From Pedobacter hiemivivus (lineage in GTDB: Bacteria; Bacteroidota; Bacteroidia; Sphingobacteriales; Sphingobacteriaceae), in contig NZ_SJSM01000008.1 of the NCBI RefSeq assembly GCF_004331685.1, positions 1 to 64,000 on the forward strand: a stretch of DNA of 64,000 nucleotides, in the 5' to 3' direction. A program made the position numbers and the translations under genes. Below are positions 18,409 to 27,314 of this stretch, one piece after another; position 1 is the stretch's first letter; each line of letters starts with the position of its first letter. Below the pieces are notes generated by a model. That model had not been told where the DNA came from, made no database searches, and saw nothing but the letters and a program-made list of their open reading frames with translations.

Positions 18409-20100
18409 ATGAAAAAGACAATATACACGCTATCAGTTCTGTTAATAGCCGTAATAATTCTTGCGGGCTGCAAAAAGGAACTGATCGAAGAAAATCATTC
18501 CAAATTAACCGAGGATTTTTTCTCCACTCCACAAGGAATTGAAAGTGGACTTAATGCTGCTTATGGCGGTTTGCGTACCTTGTATGGTCCTGAGCAAGGA
18601 CTGGAAGCTTTTACCAACATCGGTACCGATGAATTTAGAATCGCCAATGGAAACCGAACCACCAATGTGGCCGATTATAACACTTCTTACAATTCAGGGA
18701 ATGAGTTTTCTGCTAACACCTGGGACAATTGCTATAAATGGATCAATACCTGCAATGGGCTCGTTGATTTTGGCGCAAATTTAACTGGAGTTACGGAGAC
18801 TGTAAAAAAGCAGAAAATTGCTGAAGCGAAGTTTTTACGCGCCTTTTACTACTTTACTTTGGTACAATTATTTGGTGATGTAACTTTAAATAAGAACTTT
18901 TCCAATAGTCCGCAAACAGCTGCTACCAGGGACAGTAAAGTTGATGTATACAATTTTATCATCTCAGATCTTAATACTTGTATTACAGATCTTTCACCTA
19001 GTCCACAGTTAAACGCTTTACAAAGCGGACGGGCTTCTGTTGCGGCGGCGAAACATCTATTGGCTAAGGTTTACTTAACTCGAGGATATTCGAACGCAGC
19101 GGTACCAACCGACTTTAAGGATGCGTTTGATATGGCAAAAGGACTGATCGATCAGAAAGCGGCCTTAGCTATAGGCTTAATGCCCGATTTTGCGGATGTG
19201 TTTAAACCTGGGAATGAGAATAAACAGGAAGTGTTGTTTAATGTTCAGTATTCCCGCGATCTGACTTTTGGTGGTGCCCATACCTGGAACCATTTGTATG
19301 TTGCTCCGTATGATGCTTACCTGGGCGAACGTAATCTAAATGACGGAAGATCTTTTGCCTGGTTCAGGGCAACGAAATGGGTATATGAGACTGCATTTGC
19401 AGATAAAATTAACGATAGCCGCTATTACAAGACATTTCAGTCGGTATGGAAAGCAACTAAAGCGCTCAATCAAACAGGCTCGGGAACGTATGCTGTAAAA
19501 GTAAATGGAACCACCTATAACGTGAACCTTCCTAAGGTTAATGTTGGGGATACCGCAATGGTATATCCAGGGTATAACATGACCATTGAAGAAATCAGGG
19601 CCAAGAAGTACTATGTGTTTACTCCTGAAAACTATACGAACAACAGGATATTCCCAACTATGACCAAATACTTGGATCCCAATCGTTTAGTGCCTAATGA
19701 AGATTCGCACCGACCGATCATCGTTTTCCGTTTAGCCGAAACTTATCTGATTGCTGCCGAAGCTGCATTTAAGCTGCAACAGCCAGATGTAGCGGTGGGT
19801 TATATAAACGATGTGCGCAGAAGAGCTGCCGCAGTGGGTAAACAAGCACAGATGGAAATTACCTCGGCGGTAGTGAATATTGATTTTATTCTTGACGAGC
19901 GGACAAGGGAGCTATGTGCCGAAAATACCCGGTGGTTTGACCTGGTAAGAACCGGTAAACTGGTAGAAAGGGTAAAGGCTTACGACGACTATGAAGCGAA
20001 TAAAAATATCCAGAGTTTTCATGTGTTAAGGCCGATCCCGCTTTCTCAGATCAATGCAGTGACAACCGGAACGCCTTATCCTCAAAATGACAAGTGGTAG
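18409..20100 (+). CDS. SusD/RagB-like surface glycan-binding lipoprotein (PUL2)
   Basis: The protein has 563 residues, the usual SusD length, with a lipobox cysteine in IILAGCKKEL. N-terminal helices carry KIAEAKFLRAFYYFTLVQLF, and the C-terminal SusD motifs are VRRRAAAVGK, ILDERTRELCAEN and TRWFDLVRTGKL. It is the partner of the SusC just upstream at the cell surface. The next gene, a beta-helix hydrolase, begins 16 bases after its stop. Confidence 0.93.
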   Translation: MKKTIYTLSVLLIAVIILAGCKKELIEENHSKLTEDFFSTPQGIESGLNAAYGGLRTLYGPEQGLEAFTNIGTDEFRIANGNRTTNVADYNTSYNSGNEFSANTWDNCYKWINTCNGLVDFGANLTGVTETVKKQKIAEAKFLRAFYYFTLVQLFGDVTLNKNFSNSPQTAATRDSKVDVYNFIISDLNTCITDLSPSPQLNALQSGRASVAAAKHLLAKVYLTRGYSNAAVPTDFKDAFDMAKGLIDQKAALAIGLMPDFADVFKPGNENKQEVLFNVQYSRDLTFGGAHTWNHLYVAPYDAYLGERNLNDGRSFAWFRATKWVYETAFADKINDSRYYKTFQSVWKATKALNQTGSGTYAVKVNGTTYNVNLPKVNVGDTAMVYPGYNMTIEEIRAKKYYVFTPENYTNNRIFPTMTKYLDPNRLVPNEDSHRPIIVFRLAETYLIAAEAAFKLQQPDVAVGYINDVRRRAAAVGKQAQMEITSAVVNIDFILDERTRELCAENTRWFDLVRTGKLVERVKAYDDYEANKNIQSFHVLRPIPLSQINAVTTGTPYPQNDKW

Positions 20101-20116
20101 TAAAAAAGACAGGATT

Positions 20117-21715
20117 ATGAATTTTAATATACTCAGGGGAATTTTTACGGTATTACTTACCCTGATGACCTCTTTTCAAATCTTCGCTATACCTCCGGGT
20201 ACAGCGAAGATTTTCAGCTATCCCTTGCCTTCAATTTACAAAGCCTCCTCTTTTTTTGAGTTGCAGGTGAACGGAGTAACCATACCTGTTGTTGGTTACA
20301 ACGATAAGTATGACTACGCCCAGCTTTCCATGAGTAAAGGAAAAGCAGAGTTTACGATTAGTCTAAAAAATGGAGATAAGGTATCTGCATACAACATTAG
20401 TCCTAAAAAATTATCCATCGCAGGTATACAAACCGGTAATACGCTTAAGTTTACACTTCATAATGACGAATATCTTATCGTTAAAATCAATCAGTTCAGG
20501 GAACTGGTTATTGCGGCGGATGGGGAGGAAACTGATAAACCATCTTCTTTTGGAAAAGGGATTTTTAACATTAGCACGCAGCCTTATGCTGCAGTTAGCT
20601 CGCATACAGAACTGGCAACTGGGGCTATTCAAAAGGCTATCGATGACGCTGCGGCTTATAAAGGCGGGAAAGGCATTGTTTATGTCCCGGCGGGGGTTTA
20701 CCCGGTAAGAAACTTAAAACTGAAAAGTAATATGAGTCTTTATCTGGAAGGTGGGGCGGTGTTATTATTCAGCGGAGAGGAGAAGGACTTTAAGATCAGC
20801 GCCCGTAAGGCTTCACAAAACAGAAACCTTACCTGGTGGATTGCAACAGACAGTGGCGCACATGACATCAAGATCTATGGACGCGGAACACTGGATGGGA
20901 ATGGAAAGTACTCAACGGAAAAAAACAACCTTGGAGCGCATATCCTGGCCATTATGCATACCGAAAAATTTGAACTTAATGGGCCGGTAATCAGGGAATC
21001 CGGAGCCTGGGCTATCATTCCCACCCGCTCTAAAAATCTGGTGTTTCAAAACTTTAAGCTATTCAACCGTTTTGATATGGGCGAGAATGACGGTATTGAT
21101 GTCATAGAGTCACAAAATGTATTGGTAAAACATGCCATTGGCATTGCGCTCGATGATCCTTTCTCGACAAAGACCTGGACGCAGAATACAGATTTATGTC
21201 GCAATTGGCCTGGAAAACCTATGGTTCAGGACGGAGTACGATTTGAAGATTGTATTTCCTGGACTTACTGCTACGGTTACAAAATCGGGCAGGGAGTAAT
21301 GCAGGACCAGCGGAATATTGTGTTTAAGGATTGCGTAGTTTATGATGCCGCAGTAGGCATCGGCATCCACCATAAATGGGGAACAGCAGCCGTAAGAAAT
21401 GTATTGTTTGATGGGATAGACATAGAACGATTGTCCTATCAGAACGATGACCATCGCACCTGGGCCATCTTCTTTATGCAGAATGGCGATAAAAAAGGAA
21501 GCGGGCCAATCGATAATGTCCTTGTTAAAAATGTATTGGTTAGAGACGAGGGTAAATCGCCTGGTAAGATTAAAGGCGTAAGTGCTGCAATCCCGGTTTC
21601 AAATCTGAAGTTTAAAAATATTGTAATGCCGGGGACAGCAGGGGCCGCAAGTACTTTACAGCAAATAAAAATGACCGATACTAGCTATACCAACCAGATT
21701 CAAATCAAAAAATAA
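20117..21715 (+). CDS. Parallel beta-helix glycoside hydrolase, GH28-like
   Basis: The protein has 532 residues from the ATG at 20117, which has an AGGATT ribosome site and leads straight into a signal peptide ending QIFAIPPG. An in-frame ATG at 20087 would overlap susD and put polar residues before that signal. An N-terminal beta domain (about 25-150) is followed by a pectin-lyase-like right-handed helix (VYVPAGVYPVRNLKL, IYGRGTLDGNGKY). In ENDGIDV and ALDDPF, D325, D346 and D347 have the 21-residue spacing of the GH28 catalytic aspartates. The usual Gly-His-Gly is replaced by IGQG. GH28-like is therefore likely but the substrate is open; GH49 or GH110 relatives share this fold. Confidence 0.7.
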   Translation: MNFNILRGIFTVLLTLMTSFQIFAIPPGTAKIFSYPLPSIYKASSFFELQVNGVTIPVVGYNDKYDYAQLSMSKGKAEFTISLKNGDKVSAYNISPKKLSIAGIQTGNTLKFTLHNDEYLIVKINQFRELVIAADGEETDKPSSFGKGIFNISTQPYAAVSSHTELATGAIQKAIDDAAAYKGGKGIVYVPAGVYPVRNLKLKSNMSLYLEGGAVLLFSGEEKDFKISARKASQNRNLTWWIATDSGAHDIKIYGRGTLDGNGKYSTEKNNLGAHILAIMHTEKFELNGPVIRESGAWAIIPTRSKNLVFQNFKLFNRFDMGENDGIDVIESQNVLVKHAIGIALDDPFSTKTWTQNTDLCRNWPGKPMVQDGVRFEDCISWTYCYGYKIGQGVMQDQRNIVFKDCVVYDAAVGIGIHHKWGTAAVRNVLFDGIDIERLSYQNDDHRTWAIFFMQNGDKKGSGPIDNVLVKNVLVRDEGKSPGKIKGVSAAIPVSNLKFKNIVMPGTAGAASTLQQIKMTDTSYTNQIQIKK

Positions 21716-21731
21716 AACTCAACACACACAC

Positions 21732-23672
21732 ATGAAATTTATTAAAATACTTATTCTCGCACTACTGTTCTCGTATGCTACAGGCATACAGGCACAGCAA
21801 AAACATGTTCTTTATTCGCCAGACCATAAAATTGAAGTCACACTTTCTATAGCTGATAGTGTGTATTACACGGTAAAAGTAGATCAGAAAGAACTCATTT
21901 CAGCTTCTGCCATCTCCCTAGATGTGGAGGGCAAAAACAAATGGAAAGTTGCGAAAACCAGCAATGCTAAGCACAATGATGTATTACATCCGGTAGTTTG
22001 GCAAAAGAGCAAGGATGTAGCGGATGTTTATAACCAGTTGCGCCTTGATTTTAACAACGGACTTGCCCTGGAGTGGAAAGCCTTTGACAATGGGGTATCC
22101 TGGAGATGGCTGAGTAAACTCAAAGGAGATTTTTTAGTGAAATCTGAAACCGCAAAGTTTAATTTTAAAGGTTCCGGCAAGGCCTGGTATCCGCAGGAAG
22201 AGCAGTTCTTTTCACACAATGAACGTGAATATAAAAATTATAGCCTGAATCAGCTGGACGATAAGAAACTGGCCAGTTTGCCGGCTTTGTTCCAGGTAGG
22301 GGATGTAAAGCTACTGCTTACCGAATCAGACTTGTTTAACTATGCTGGGATGTGGTTAAGGGGAACAGGAAAAGGTGGTGTACGTGGTGTGTTCCCAGCT
22401 TATCCTAAAGTAAAAGCGATCACTAGCGATCGTGATGAACAGGTGAAGCAGCGGGAAGATTATCTGGCCAAAGCTAATGGCGAGCAGAACTTTCCCTGGA
22501 GAGTGATCATGGTGGCAAGAGAAGATAAAGACATTCTCGTAAATCAAATGCCTTATCTGTTAGGCAGACCTTCTACAGGTGATTTTAGCTGGGTAAAACC
22601 AGGTAAAGTACAGTGGGACTGGTGGCATTATAACAATGTTTATGAAGTAGATTTTAAAGCGGGAATCAATAATGATACCTATAAATATTATATCGACGTA
22701 GCTTCAAAATACGGAATTGAGTACGTTTTGCTAGATGAGGGCTGGTGCGATACTCGTGACCTGATGAAACAAGCGCCTGGTATCGATGTAGCTGAGCTTG
22801 CAGTATACGCAAAAAGTAAAAACGTAGACCTGTTGTTATGGTCTAGCTGGCTGGTGTTGGACAAACAACTGGATATGGCGCTTGACCAATTTCAGAAATG
22901 GGGCATCAAGGGGATCAAAGTAGATTTCATGCAGCGCGATGACCAGGAAATGGTAAACTATTATGAGAAAGTTGCAATCGCAGCCGCAAAGAGAAAACTG
23001 TTGGTCGACTTTCATGGTGCCTATAAGCCGACAGGCTGGCTGCGTACTTATCCTAACATCATGACTTCCGAAGGAGTGTTAGGCAATGAGATCAGCAAGT
23101 TTGCCGGATCTATAACGCCAAGTCATACGGCTACACTTCCTTTTACACGGATGGCAGCGGGGCCAATGGACTTTACTCCAGGTGGGATGCGTAATGTTCA
23201 TAAAAAAGAATGGGCAGCCGCGCCCGCAGAACCAATGACCCTAGGTACCCGCTGCAACCAGATGGCCATGTATGTGATATACGAGAGTCCTTTACAGATG
23301 TTGTGCGACATTCCTACTCACTACCTTAAAGAGCCTCAGTCTATGGAATTCATCAAAGCGGTTCCAGCTGTATGGGCGAAAACAGTAGCGCTGAACGGAA
23401 AGGTAGGGGAATACGTGACGATGGCCAGGCAGGCGGCAAATGGCGACTGGTATTTAGGCGCTATGACCGACTGGACAGGAAGAGATTTTGAGCTGTCGCT
23501 TTCTTTTTTATCGGAAGGGGAGTATGAAATGCAGGTGTGGAAAGATGGAATCAATGCCGATAAAAATGCCAAAGATTTTAAAATGGAAACACTTAAAGTT
23601 AATCGGAATACGCCATTGCGGATCAAGTTGGCTTCGGGCGGGGGCTATGTGGCCAGATTAATTAAACGTTAA
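21732..23672 (+). CDS. GH97 glycosidase, probably retaining alpha-galactosidase type
   Basis: This 646-residue exported enzyme has a signal peptide ending TGIQAQQ. The N-terminal GH97 beta domain covers about 25-280. The (beta/alpha)8 barrel has LLDEGWC, GIKVDFMQRDDQ and DFHGAYKPTGWLRTYPN, and a C-terminal beta domain ends the protein. Family 97 contains inverting alpha-glucosidases (SusB) and retaining alpha-galactosidases. The aspartate in KVDFM (D398) corresponds to the retaining nucleophile, which is missing in SusB, so an alpha-galactosidase role is favoured. It is 17 bases after the beta-helix gene. Alpha-galactose side chains on mannan would fit. Confidence 0.87.
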   Translation: MKFIKILILALLFSYATGIQAQQKHVLYSPDHKIEVTLSIADSVYYTVKVDQKELISASAISLDVEGKNKWKVAKTSNAKHNDVLHPVVWQKSKDVADVYNQLRLDFNNGLALEWKAFDNGVSWRWLSKLKGDFLVKSETAKFNFKGSGKAWYPQEEQFFSHNEREYKNYSLNQLDDKKLASLPALFQVGDVKLLLTESDLFNYAGMWLRGTGKGGVRGVFPAYPKVKAITSDRDEQVKQREDYLAKANGEQNFPWRVIMVAREDKDILVNQMPYLLGRPSTGDFSWVKPGKVQWDWWHYNNVYEVDFKAGINNDTYKYYIDVASKYGIEYVLLDEGWCDTRDLMKQAPGIDVAELAVYAKSKNVDLLLWSSWLVLDKQLDMALDQFQKWGIKGIKVDFMQRDDQEMVNYYEKVAIAAAKRKLLVDFHGAYKPTGWLRTYPNIMTSEGVLGNEISKFAGSITPSHTATLPFTRMAAGPMDFTPGGMRNVHKKEWAAAPAEPMTLGTRCNQMAMYVIYESPLQMLCDIPTHYLKEPQSMEFIKAVPAVWAKTVALNGKVGEYVTMARQAANGDWYLGAMTDWTGRDFELSLSFLSEGEYEMQVWKDGINADKNAKDFKMETLKVNRNTPLRIKLASGGGYVARLIKR

Positions 23673-23692
23673 TACATAAACAGTTTGATCAG

Positions 23693-24802
23693 ATGAAAAG
23701 ATATCTTATATTGTTTGCCATGCTCGGTTTTATAAGTGCAACGGCGCAAATAAAGGAATTCAAAAATTGGCCTAAGGGCAGCGATCCCAAAGAGATTGGG
23801 AACCTGCTGGCTTGGCATTTTCTTGAAACACCACATACCAATTTCGGCATGCCTGGCCCTCCCGGTTCTATTACTTATGCAGAGGTATGCACCTGGTACG
23901 GAGCTTTAAAATTTGCTGCAATAACTAAAAATCCAGACTTGCTGAACAAACTGGACTTAAGGTTCAGGCCTTTGTTGTATGAAAAGAAAAATCTGCAGCC
24001 GAAACCGGATCATGTGGATCCTAATATATTTGGGTCATTGCCGCTGGAACTGTTTATGCAGACTAAAAATCCGCTTTATCTGGATATGGGTAAGTGGTTT
24101 GCCGATCAGCAATGGACCATGCCTAAAAATGCAAAACCTGAATATCAAGCTTTACTAGATAAGGGACTAACCTGGCAAACCAGAATGTGGATTGATGATA
24201 TGTATATGATCAACAATATTCAGGCTCAGGCATACAGGGCTACTGGCGATAGAAAGTACATAGACAGAGCCGCCGCTGAAATGGTGGTTTATCTGGATGC
24301 TATCCAGCGTCCTAATGGATTGTTTTTTCACGCGGCAGATGTACCCTTTTTCTGGGGAAGGGGAAATGGATGGATGGCTGCGGGAATGACCGAGCTGCTG
24401 ATCTCCTTACCTGCGGACAATAAAGACCGCTCTAGAATTTTAAAAGCTTATCAAACCATGATGAGCAGTTTAAAACAGTATCAAACAAAAGAAGGAATGT
24501 GGCTGCAATTGGTGGATGATGCAGGTTCCTGGCCAGAAACGTCGGGCACAGGTATGTTTACATTCGCCATGATTACGGGAGTAAAAAAGGGATGGTTAGA
24601 TGCAAAGGAATATGCCCCCGTAGCCCGAAAAGGATGGATCGCCCTCACAAAATACATAGAAGCGAATGGCGATGTGAGAGAAGTTTGCCAAGGTACCAAT
24701 AAAGAAAACAGCAGGCAGTTTTACCTGGATAGAAAGAGAATTACCGGAGATATGCATGGGCAGGCACCCGTATTGTGGAGTGTTTTTGCCTTGCTTCAAT
24801 AA
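23693..24802 (+). CDS. GH105-like unsaturated uronyl hydrolase
   Basis: The protein has 369 residues with a signal peptide ending ISATAQ. It looks like a GH105/GH88 (alpha/alpha)6 enzyme: the catalytic-type aspartates lie in RMWIDDMYM (D168, D169), followed by PFFWGRGNGWMAAGM and later GTGMFTFAMITG. GH105 enzymes remove unsaturated galacturonyl or glucuronyl residues left by polysaccharide lyases. No lyase is recognisable in PUL2, so the partner lyase would have to be elsewhere, or this enzyme acts on another uronic acid linkage. It lies in one operon with GH97, 20 bases apart, and GH125. Confidence 0.8.
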   Translation: MKRYLILFAMLGFISATAQIKEFKNWPKGSDPKEIGNLLAWHFLETPHTNFGMPGPPGSITYAEVCTWYGALKFAAITKNPDLLNKLDLRFRPLLYEKKNLQPKPDHVDPNIFGSLPLELFMQTKNPLYLDMGKWFADQQWTMPKNAKPEYQALLDKGLTWQTRMWIDDMYMINNIQAQAYRATGDRKYIDRAAAEMVVYLDAIQRPNGLFFHAADVPFFWGRGNGWMAAGMTELLISLPADNKDRSRILKAYQTMMSSLKQYQTKEGMWLQLVDDAGSWPETSGTGMFTFAMITGVKKGWLDAKEYAPVARKGWIALTKYIEANGDVREVCQGTNKENSRQFYLDRKRITGDMHGQAPVLWSVFALLQ

Positions 24803-24816
24803 AATTATAACCAAAT

Positions 24817-26232
24817 ATGAAAAGAAGAATTTTTTTACAGAATACCGGCCTTTTGGCCGCAGGGTTAATGGCTGATAAAGTGTCATTTGCCGCTGCACCT
24901 GAATTTCCAGTTGTTAGAATTGCTGAATCAAAAAGAAACTTTAAAAGTAAAGCTGTTGAAAGTGCGATAACAGAATTCCAGAAGAATGTAAAGAACAAGG
25001 AGCTAGGCTGGCTGTTTGAAAACTGTTTCCCAAATACCTTAGATACTACAGTAACCTATACTGAAACTAATGGCAGACCTGATACGTATGTGATTACGGG
25101 GGACATCGATGCCATGTGGCTTCGCGATAGTACGGCCCAGGTCACACCATACTTGCCATTGGTAAAAACAGATAAAAAACTTCATGATCTTATTGCCGGT
25201 GTAATCAATCACCAAGTGAAATGTATCCTTAAAGATCCTTACGCAAATGCCTTTTATGGAGATCCTAATAAGGTAGGAGAGTGGAAAACAGATCATACGG
25301 ATATGAAGCCGGGGATACACGAACGTAAATGGGAAATAGACTCTTTATGTTACCCAATCCGCTTGAGTTATCATTACTGGAAGCTGACTGGTGATACCTC
25401 ACCTTTTGATGCTACCTGGAAAGCTGCCATCGCTTTGATCGTGAAAACATTTAAGGAACAGCAAAGAAAGAATGGGCAAGGGCCTTATAGCTTCCAACGT
25501 GAAACTATGTTTGCTACAGATACTACCCCGCTAAGCGGTTACGGCTACCCTGTAAAACCAGTTGGTTTAATCTGCTCAGCATTCAGACCAAGTGATGATG
25601 CGACCATTTATAACTTTTTGATCCCTTCAAATTTCTTTGCGGTTGTAAGTTTAAAACAGGCTGCTGAAATTTTACAGGTGGTACAAAAGGATACAGCTCT
25701 GGCTGCTGAATGTAAGGCGCTGGCTGCAGAAGTAGATGCTGCTCTGCAAAAATATGCTGTGGTAACTCATCCTCAATTTGGTAAAGTATATGCTTTTGAA
25801 GTGAACGGATATGGTAGTTTTAACCTGATGGATGATGCAAATGTGCCGAGTTTACTGGCATTACCTTATCTGGGTGCCGTAAAACCTAATGATCCTATAT
25901 ATCTTAATACCCGTAAATTGATCCTTTCTGCCGAGAACCCATTTTACTTTCAGGGCAAGGCCGCAAAAGGGGTAGGTAGTCCACACACAGGTATAGACAA
26001 AATATGGCCGATTGCCCTCGTGATCCAGGGACTGACCAGTACGAATGATGCGGAGATTAAATCTTGTATTCAGATGCTGCAAAAAAGCCATGCAGGTACA
26101 GGCTTTATGCATGAGTCATTCGGTATGGACGATCCTTCTAAATTCAGTAGATCCTGGTTTGCTTGGGCGAATACTATCTTCGGCGAATTTTTATGGAAAA
26201 CGTATAAGGAAAAACCTCATTTACTGGTATAA
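24817..26232 (+). CDS. GH125 exo-alpha-1,6-mannosidase
   Basis: This 471-residue enzyme fits the size of family 125, which releases mannose from the non-reducing end of alpha-1,6-linked chains. Recognisable parts are VITGDIDAMWLRDSTAQV, HERKWEIDSLCYPIRLSYH, AFRPSDDATIYNFLIPSNFF and HESFGMDDPSKFSRSWFAW. The leader (MKRRIFLQNTGLLAAGL) has a twin-arginine motif, so export through Tat is possible. It would trim oligosaccharides made by GH76. The stop codon shares one base with the start of the next gene, a second GH76, so the two are translationally coupled. Confidence 0.9.
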   Translation: MKRRIFLQNTGLLAAGLMADKVSFAAAPEFPVVRIAESKRNFKSKAVESAITEFQKNVKNKELGWLFENCFPNTLDTTVTYTETNGRPDTYVITGDIDAMWLRDSTAQVTPYLPLVKTDKKLHDLIAGVINHQVKCILKDPYANAFYGDPNKVGEWKTDHTDMKPGIHERKWEIDSLCYPIRLSYHYWKLTGDTSPFDATWKAAIALIVKTFKEQQRKNGQGPYSFQRETMFATDTTPLSGYGYPVKPVGLICSAFRPSDDATIYNFLIPSNFFAVVSLKQAAEILQVVQKDTALAAECKALAAEVDAALQKYAVVTHPQFGKVYAFEVNGYGSFNLMDDANVPSLLALPYLGAVKPNDPIYLNTRKLILSAENPFYFQGKAAKGVGSPHTGIDKIWPIALVIQGLTSTNDAEIKSCIQMLQKSHAGTGFMHESFGMDDPSKFSRSWFAWANTIFGEFLWKTYKEKPHLLV

Positions 26233-27314
26233 TGACGAAAGTATTTTACAGCACTTGCTGCGGTTTTTTAATGATGATGTTCATTGGTTTAAACCTGCAT
26301 GCTCAATCTATTCCTTACGGAGAACGGATCAAAACGTTGAACAGGAATATAGATCTTTATTTGAAAGACAACAAAACAGGTTTGTATTTTGAAACCACCG
26401 ATAGTGTTCGGAAGGAAAATAAGTATTCCTGGTTATGGCCCTTGTGTGCCTTAATCCAGGCTGCGAATGAACAGGAAACACTGGAGCCGGGTAAAAAACA
26501 TATGGCACCTGTTGTGAAGGCGATAGATCAGTATTACAATTCAAAACAGCCACCAGCTTATCAGGATTATGTGACCTCGGAGCGATTGAGCGGAAAGTTT
26601 TACGATGATAATCAATGGATTGCCATTGCCTATCTGGATGCTTATAAACGGACAAAAAATCCGAAATATCTTCAGGATTCCAAAATGATCTATCAATTTA
26701 TGATGAAGGGCTTGGATACAGCAGCTGGTGGTGGTTTATACTGGAAAGAAGGAGACCCGACTACAAAGAATACCTGCTCAAATGGTCCCGGGATTTTAGT
26801 AGCGCTTGAATTGTATAAAGTAACTAAAGATCAACAATATCTAACCGCGGCGCTGGATATTTACAATTGGACATACCGCAAACTGGAATCTCCGGAGGGT
26901 TTGTTCTATGACGCGATAAAAATACCTTCTGGTAAGATTGATAAGGCCTTTTATACTTATAATGTAGGCACCATGTTACAGTCTAATGTACTGTTGTATT
27001 CCATTACCGCGGAGCAGCAATATCTTTTAAAAGCGCAGCGGTTAGCTGCTGCGAGTAGGGCTCATTTTTATAAAAATGAGCGTTTGCCAGGGCATTACTG
27101 GTTTAATGCGGTGATGTTAAGAGGATATCTTGCCTTATATGCTATAGATAAGAATAGCGCATGGATAGATTTTTTCATTAAGGATGCCGAGCGGGTTTGG
27201 CGGGATGAACGCGATGGAAAGGATATGCTTGGTAAACATAAATCATTGATCGATCAGGCGGCGATGATAGAAATTTACGCGAGGCTTGCGCTACTTAGGT
27301 CACCTCTATTTTAA
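26232..27314 (+). CDS. GH76 endo-alpha-1,6-mannanase, probably periplasmic
   Basis: The protein has 360 residues. The signal peptide ends NLHAQS and lacks a lipobox, so a soluble periplasmic enzyme is likely, in contrast to the lipoprotein GH76 of PUL1. The catalytic aspartate pair is in FYDDNQWIAI (D125, D126), followed by GGGLYWKEGDPTTKNTCSN and TYNVGTMLQSNVLL. It starts within the stop codon of GH125. Its 3' end overlaps the end of the convergent FAD oxidoreductase gene by 20 bases, so no terminator separates them. Confidence 0.88.
   Translation: MTKVFYSTCCGFLMMMFIGLNLHAQSIPYGERIKTLNRNIDLYLKDNKTGLYFETTDSVRKENKYSWLWPLCALIQAANEQETLEPGKKHMAPVVKAIDQYYNSKQPPAYQDYVTSERLSGKFYDDNQWIAIAYLDAYKRTKNPKYLQDSKMIYQFMMKGLDTAAGGGLYWKEGDPTTKNTCSNGPGILVALELYKVTKDQQYLTAALDIYNWTYRKLESPEGLFYDAIKIPSGKIDKAFYTYNVGTMLQSNVLLYSITAEQQYLLKAQRLAAASRAHFYKNERLPGHYWFNAVMLRGYLALYAIDKNSAWIDFFIKDAERVWRDERDGKDMLGKHKSLIDQAAMIEIYARLALLRSPLF

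Noticed and set aside
20087..20116. ATG at 20087 as start of the beta-helix hydrolase, overlapping susD by 14 bases
   Set aside because: It puts a charged stretch before the signal peptide; the ATG at 20117 has a better ribosome site and signal.
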